Below, one piece after another: positions 61,039 through 64,000 of a stretch of 64,000 nt of DNA (position 1 is the first letter of the stretch; each line of letters opens with the position of its first letter). The DNA comes from Micromonospora noduli (GTDB lineage: Bacteria; Actinomycetota; Actinomycetes; Mycobacteriales; Micromonosporaceae), in assembly GCF_003264365.1 (NCBI RefSeq), contig NZ_PYAK01000004.1:186001-250000 (forward strand), read 5' to 3'. The notes beneath the pieces are model-generated. The model was not told the DNA's origin. It worked only from the letters and a program-made list of their open reading frames with translations, and did no database searches. Position numbers and translations under genes: made by a program.

Positions 61039-61063
61039 GCGGGCCGACGAGCCGTCGGCCCGC
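61039..61063 (+). terminator. Terminator after the RNase H-like gene
   Basis: An 11-bp perfect stem, GCGGGCCGACG (61039-61049) and CGTCGGCCCGC (61053-61063), with a 3-nt loop, lies 43 bp after the RNase H-like stop and 26 bp before the ATPase start. The ATPase gene therefore needs a promoter inside or after it, or read-through. Confidence 0.7.
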
Positions 61064-61088
61064 GGACACCACACGCCTGGAGACGACA

Positions 61089-63542
61089 ATGACCCAGCCC
61101 GCACAGACCACCGCGCCCCTGATCGAGCTGATCTTCGAGCGACTGGCCGCCGCTGACGACGTCCCGACCGAGACCGTCGAGCTCGTCCTCGCCGCCCTCA
61201 CCGGCGAGGACGACCTGACCGCCGCCCTCGCCGGCACTCCCACCCGGCTCGCCCCCCGCTCCCCCACCGACGACGGCCCGGCGGAACGGATCTGGTTGAA
61301 GTCGGTGACCGTCGCCGGGTTCCGTGGCGTCGGCCCGGAACGGACCATCCAGATCGGCCCCGGCCCGGGTTTCACACTGGTCGTCGGCCGCAACGGCTCC
61401 GGCAAGTCCAGCTTCGCCGAGGCCGCCGAACTCGCCCTCACCGGGGACAGCGCCCGGTGGGCCGACAAGACCAGCGTCTGGCGTACGGGGTGGCGCAACC
61501 TGCACAACCCGGACCCGTGCTGGGTGGATGTGGAGCTGCGCGTCGACGGGGTGGCCACGCCGACGCGGGTGCACCGGGCCTGGCCGGTCGGGGCCGCGCT
61601 GGCCGACGCCGAGGTGACGGTCACCAGCGCCCAGGGCCGGCATGCGGACCTCTCCGAGCTGGGTCTGGCCCGCCCGCTGGAGCTGTACCGGCCGTTCCTC
61701 ACCGCGGCCGAGCTGGGCAAGCTCGCCGCCGGAACGCAGAGTCAACTCTTCGACGCGCTCTTCGCGATCCTCGGGCTGGACGCGCTCACCGACGCCGACC
61801 AGCGTCTGCTGCGCGCCGCCCGGCCGCACGACAACACCATCAAGGAGGTACGCGCACAGCGCGCCACGCTGGTCGCCACGCTCGACGGGATCGCCGACGA
61901 CCGGGCCCGGCGGACCGCCGTGCTACTGCGTGGCCGGGGCGCGGTCGACGTCGGCGCGGTGACGGCGATCCTCGACGAGCCGGACGAGGCGACCACCGAC
62001 CGGGAGGTGCTGCTCTGTCGGGAGCTCGCCGCCCTCGCGCCGCCGCCGGTCGACGAGGTGACCCGGCTCGCCGGTCAGTTGCGGGACGCGGCGGTCGAGG
62101 CCCAGCGGTACGACGGCGGCCGGTCCCGGGCCGCGCTGCGTAGCGCCGAGCTGCTCCGCCTCGCCCTCGAACATCACGAGGACGAGGGCGACGGGTCGTG
62201 CCCGGTCTGCGCCACCGGCACCCTCGACGGTGGCTGGCGTGCCGCCGCCGCGGAGTCGCTCAGCGAGCTTCGGCAGCGCAGCGTCGCCGCCCAGACGGCG
62301 ACGACCCGGCTGACGGCCCTGCTGCGGCAGACGCACCACCTGATCGACGACCTCGTTGTGCCCGAGGGCCCCGGGTCGGAGCCGACGGTCGGGGCGCTGT
62401 GTGATGCCGTTGCCATGCTGCGGCGCGTACCCGGGGAGCCGGCCGACCTGGCCGACCACCTGGCCGCGCGGTACCCGGCGGTGGTGGCGGCGGTCGACGC
62501 GGCCCGCGCGTACGCCGAGGGGTTTCTGCGGCAGCGCGACACCGGCTGGCGGGCGGCGGCGGCCGAGGTGCGCGAGTGGGTGGCCACCGTCGGCGGACTG
62601 CCGGCGCAGGAGGCGGCCCTGGCCCGGTTGAAGGCCGCGCGTGCCTGGCTGAAGGACGCCGGTGCGCAGATCCGCAACGAGCGGGTCGCGCCGTTCGCCG
62701 GGCACTCGCAGCACATTTGGGCGCAGCTGCGGCAGGAGAGCAACGTCGAGCTGGGGTCGATGACGTTGGAAGGCGCGAACACCCGACGGCGGGTGGTCTT
62801 CCCGGTCAGCGTGGACGGCGCCGACAACGGCACGGCGCTGGGTGTGATGAGTCAGGGTGAGATGCAGGCGCTCGGGCTGGCGACGTTCCTGCCCCGCAGC
62901 TGCGCCCCGGAGAGCCCGTTCCGGTTCATCGTGGTCGACGACCCGGTGCAGAGCATGGACCCGTCGAAGGTGGACGGTCTCGCCCGGGTGCTCGCTGAGC
63001 TGGCCGAGCAGCGGCAGGTGGTCGTCTTCACCCACGACACCCGGCTGCCGGACGCGGTCCGCCGACTCGATCTCGGCAAGGCGCGGATCATCGAGGTGAC
63101 CCGCGCGGAGAAGTCGGTGGTGACGCTGCGGCCCGGCTCCGACCCGGTGACCCGCTACCTGGACGACGCGTACGCGTTGGCGCGCAACGAGGAGATCCCC
63201 GCCGAGGTGCGCGGGCCGGTGGTCGCGGAGCTGTGCCGCTCTGCGGTGGAGGCGGCCTGCCATCGCTCGGTCTGGCGGAACCGGGTGGCACGAGGTGTCC
63301 GGCACGCCGACATCGAGGAGGCGATCGAGGACGCGTCCCGGCGGGTCGCCACCACCGTCGCGTTGGCGGTGTTCGACGACGCCGAGAAGGGTGGTGACGT
63401 GCTCGGCTGGCTGGGCCGCCGGCACGGACGACGTGCGGTGAACGCGTACCAGGCATGCCGGGAGGGTGTGCACGGCGCGTACCTGGCGGACCTGCCCGGC
63501 CTGGTCGCGGACGCCCGCCTCCTCGTGGCGGCGCTGTCGTGA
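61089..63542 (+). CDS. Zinc-hook SMC/Rad50-like AAA ATPase
   Basis: 817 aa. ABC/SMC-type head: Walker A LVVGRNGSGKSSFAEAA near residue 100 after IWLKSVTVAGFRGVG, a signature region GVMSQGEMQALGLATFLP near 590, Walker B FIVVDDPVQSMD near 617 and the switch His in VVVFTHDTRL near 650. The middle part contains CPVC at 371-374 flanked by charged helices, the form of a Rad50/RloC zinc hook. The C-terminal 150 residues (after about 670) are helical and unassigned; I do not see a clear RloC-type nuclease triad. The stop overlaps the next gene by 4 bp (GTGA), so an ATPase-effector pair is likely. A conflict or DNA-repair role is inference. Confidence 0.87.
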   Translation: MTQPAQTTAPLIELIFERLAAADDVPTETVELVLAALTGEDDLTAALAGTPTRLAPRSPTDDGPAERIWLKSVTVAGFRGVGPERTIQIGPGPGFTLVVGRNGSGKSSFAEAAELALTGDSARWADKTSVWRTGWRNLHNPDPCWVDVELRVDGVATPTRVHRAWPVGAALADAEVTVTSAQGRHADLSELGLARPLELYRPFLTAAELGKLAAGTQSQLFDALFAILGLDALTDADQRLLRAARPHDNTIKEVRAQRATLVATLDGIADDRARRTAVLLRGRGAVDVGAVTAILDEPDEATTDREVLLCRELAALAPPPVDEVTRLAGQLRDAAVEAQRYDGGRSRAALRSAELLRLALEHHEDEGDGSCPVCATGTLDGGWRAAAAESLSELRQRSVAAQTATTRLTALLRQTHHLIDDLVVPEGPGSEPTVGALCDAVAMLRRVPGEPADLADHLAARYPAVVAAVDAARAYAEGFLRQRDTGWRAAAAEVREWVATVGGLPAQEAALARLKAARAWLKDAGAQIRNERVAPFAGHSQHIWAQLRQESNVELGSMTLEGANTRRRVVFPVSVDGADNGTALGVMSQGEMQALGLATFLPRSCAPESPFRFIVVDDPVQSMDPSKVDGLARVLAELAEQRQVVVFTHDTRLPDAVRRLDLGKARIIEVTRAEKSVVTLRPGSDPVTRYLDDAYALARNEEIPAEVRGPVVAELCRSAVEAACHRSVWRNRVARGVRHADIEEAIEDASRRVATTVALAVFDDAEKGGDVLGWLGRRHGRRAVNAYQACREGVHGAYLADLPGLVADARLLVAALS

Positions 63543-63943
63543 CCGCGCCGACGCCACAGCGCTGCCTGGCGGCGGCCGATCAGCTGCTGCGCGGGGCCGG
63601 GCTGCTCGGCGCCGCTGCCGTGACCGCGGGCTGGTGGCCGGGGGCCTGCGCCTGTCTGATCCGGCTCGCCCTTGAAGGCGGCGTCGACGCCTACTGGCGG
63701 CGGGTGAAGCCGACCGTGGCGGCGTGCCGGCAGGGCCGTGCCAAGCAGTTGATGCTGCGCGGCCGGCTCGGTCCGGGCAGTGAAACGGCCCGTCGGGTGG
63801 CGTTCGCCTGGGCGACGCTCTCCGCCGCCACGCACCACCACTGCTACGAGCTGGCCCCTACGGCTGCGGAGCTGCGTCGCCTGCACACCGAGGTGAGCGC
63901 CCTGCTCACCCGACTCCAGGCGCCCGCCAGCAGCACGAGCTGA
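63539..63943 (+). CDS. Small helical partner of the zinc-hook ATPase
   Basis: 134 aa, all-helical by appearance: CLAAADQLLRGAGLL, CACLIRLALEGGVDAYW, FAWATLSAATHHHCYELAPT, ELRRLHTEVSALLTRL. The last two segments with a His cluster recall HEPN-like proteins, but no canonical R-x4-6-H motif is present, so I do not assign that fold. It starts at GTG 63539 overlapping the ATPase stop (GTGA). Translation together with the ATPase implies a complex or an effector role. Confidence 0.7.
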   Translation: MTAPTPQRCLAAADQLLRGAGLLGAAAVTAGWWPGACACLIRLALEGGVDAYWRRVKPTVAACRQGRAKQLMLRGRLGPGSETARRVAFAWATLSAATHHHCYELAPTAAELRRLHTEVSALLTRLQAPASSTS

Positions 63944-63979
63944 CCCCCGACATCTGACCCAACCAAGAGGGATATCGCC

Positions 63980-64000
63980 TTGTCCTACCAGCCCGGATAC
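63980..64000 (+). CDS. Start of a further gene cut by the right edge
   Basis: A TTG at 63980 follows AAGAGGG at good distance and opens a frame reading MSYQPGY to the end of the window. Seven codons are too few to identify it. Confidence 0.4.

Noticed and set aside
61089-63542. RloC anticodon nuclease
   Set aside because: The zinc hook fits, but the C-terminal part does not show a recognisable anticodon-nuclease catalytic triad, so only the ATPase class is claimed.
63539-63943. HEPN toxin
   Set aside because: Helical with a His cluster, but the canonical R-x4-6-H motif is absent, so the fold is left open.
1-64000. CRISPR array, rRNA or tRNA genes
   Set aside because: No regularly spaced repeats and no recognisable RNA gene sequences were noticed on either strand. 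A tRNAscan run would settle the tRNA question.

Overview
The window looks like a high-GC actinomycete chromosome. Most regions are about 70 % G+C or more, GTG starts are common, translational coupling through ATGA/GTGA overlaps is frequent, several leaders are very short, and the window carries Tat and lipoprotein signals plus type VII secretion-type substrates. The gene style fits Micromonosporaceae (Micromonospora or a relative), but that placement is inference, because no rRNA or other marker gene is present.

Layout. 1-11.2 kb is metabolic and transport DNA: the end of a peptide ABC transporter operon (permease cut by the left edge, lipoprotein binding protein), an MFS exporter behind a twin palindromic operator, a large Tat-exported GH2 glycosidase behind two LacI-type operators, a divergent TetR/DHA2-exporter pair and an MBL-fold hydrolase. 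11.5-19.7 kb is a tripartite tricarboxylate transporter operon (tctC-tctB-tctA) that runs on into a NhaA-DsbA fusion gene. It is divergent from a TctD/TctE-like two-component system, which is followed by a convergent TAXI-family lipoprotein. 19.9-22.0 kb is a four-gene cassette: YbaB-like protein, EspC-like secretion partner, a type VII secretion polymorphic toxin with a DUF6883-like C-terminus, and a DUF4926-like probable immunity protein.

22.5-58.7 kb is a very large defence island. On the minus strand, from right to left, it contains: an HTH-type N6 methylase coupled to an OGG-fold DNA glycosylase-like protein; a complete class 1 DISARM operon (drmD-drmMI-drmA-drmB-drmC, every junction overlapping); a second HTH-type N6 methylase, a soluble Ser/Thr kinase with a helical-repeat tail, a RecD-like helicase with a C-terminal nuclease-like domain, and a GmrSD-like DUF262/DUF1524 protein carrying an alkyltransferase-like domain; then, after a strong hairpin, a RelE-domain-UvrD helicase, a GrpE-domain protein and an Hsp70. 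A RapA/SNF2 helicase gene converges on the Hsp70 gene with a 47-bp overlap. The methylase-OGG pair and the Hsp70/GrpE/UvrD/SNF2 group are the best candidates for undescribed systems. I know no named defence system with either composition, but no database could be searched.

58.7-64.0 kb (plus strand) holds a DUF4352-like lipoprotein, a membrane-anchored protein, an RNase H-like protein, a zinc-hook (Rad50-like) ATPase overlapping a small helical protein, and the first codons of another gene. No tRNA, rRNA, CRISPR array, integrase or transposase was seen.
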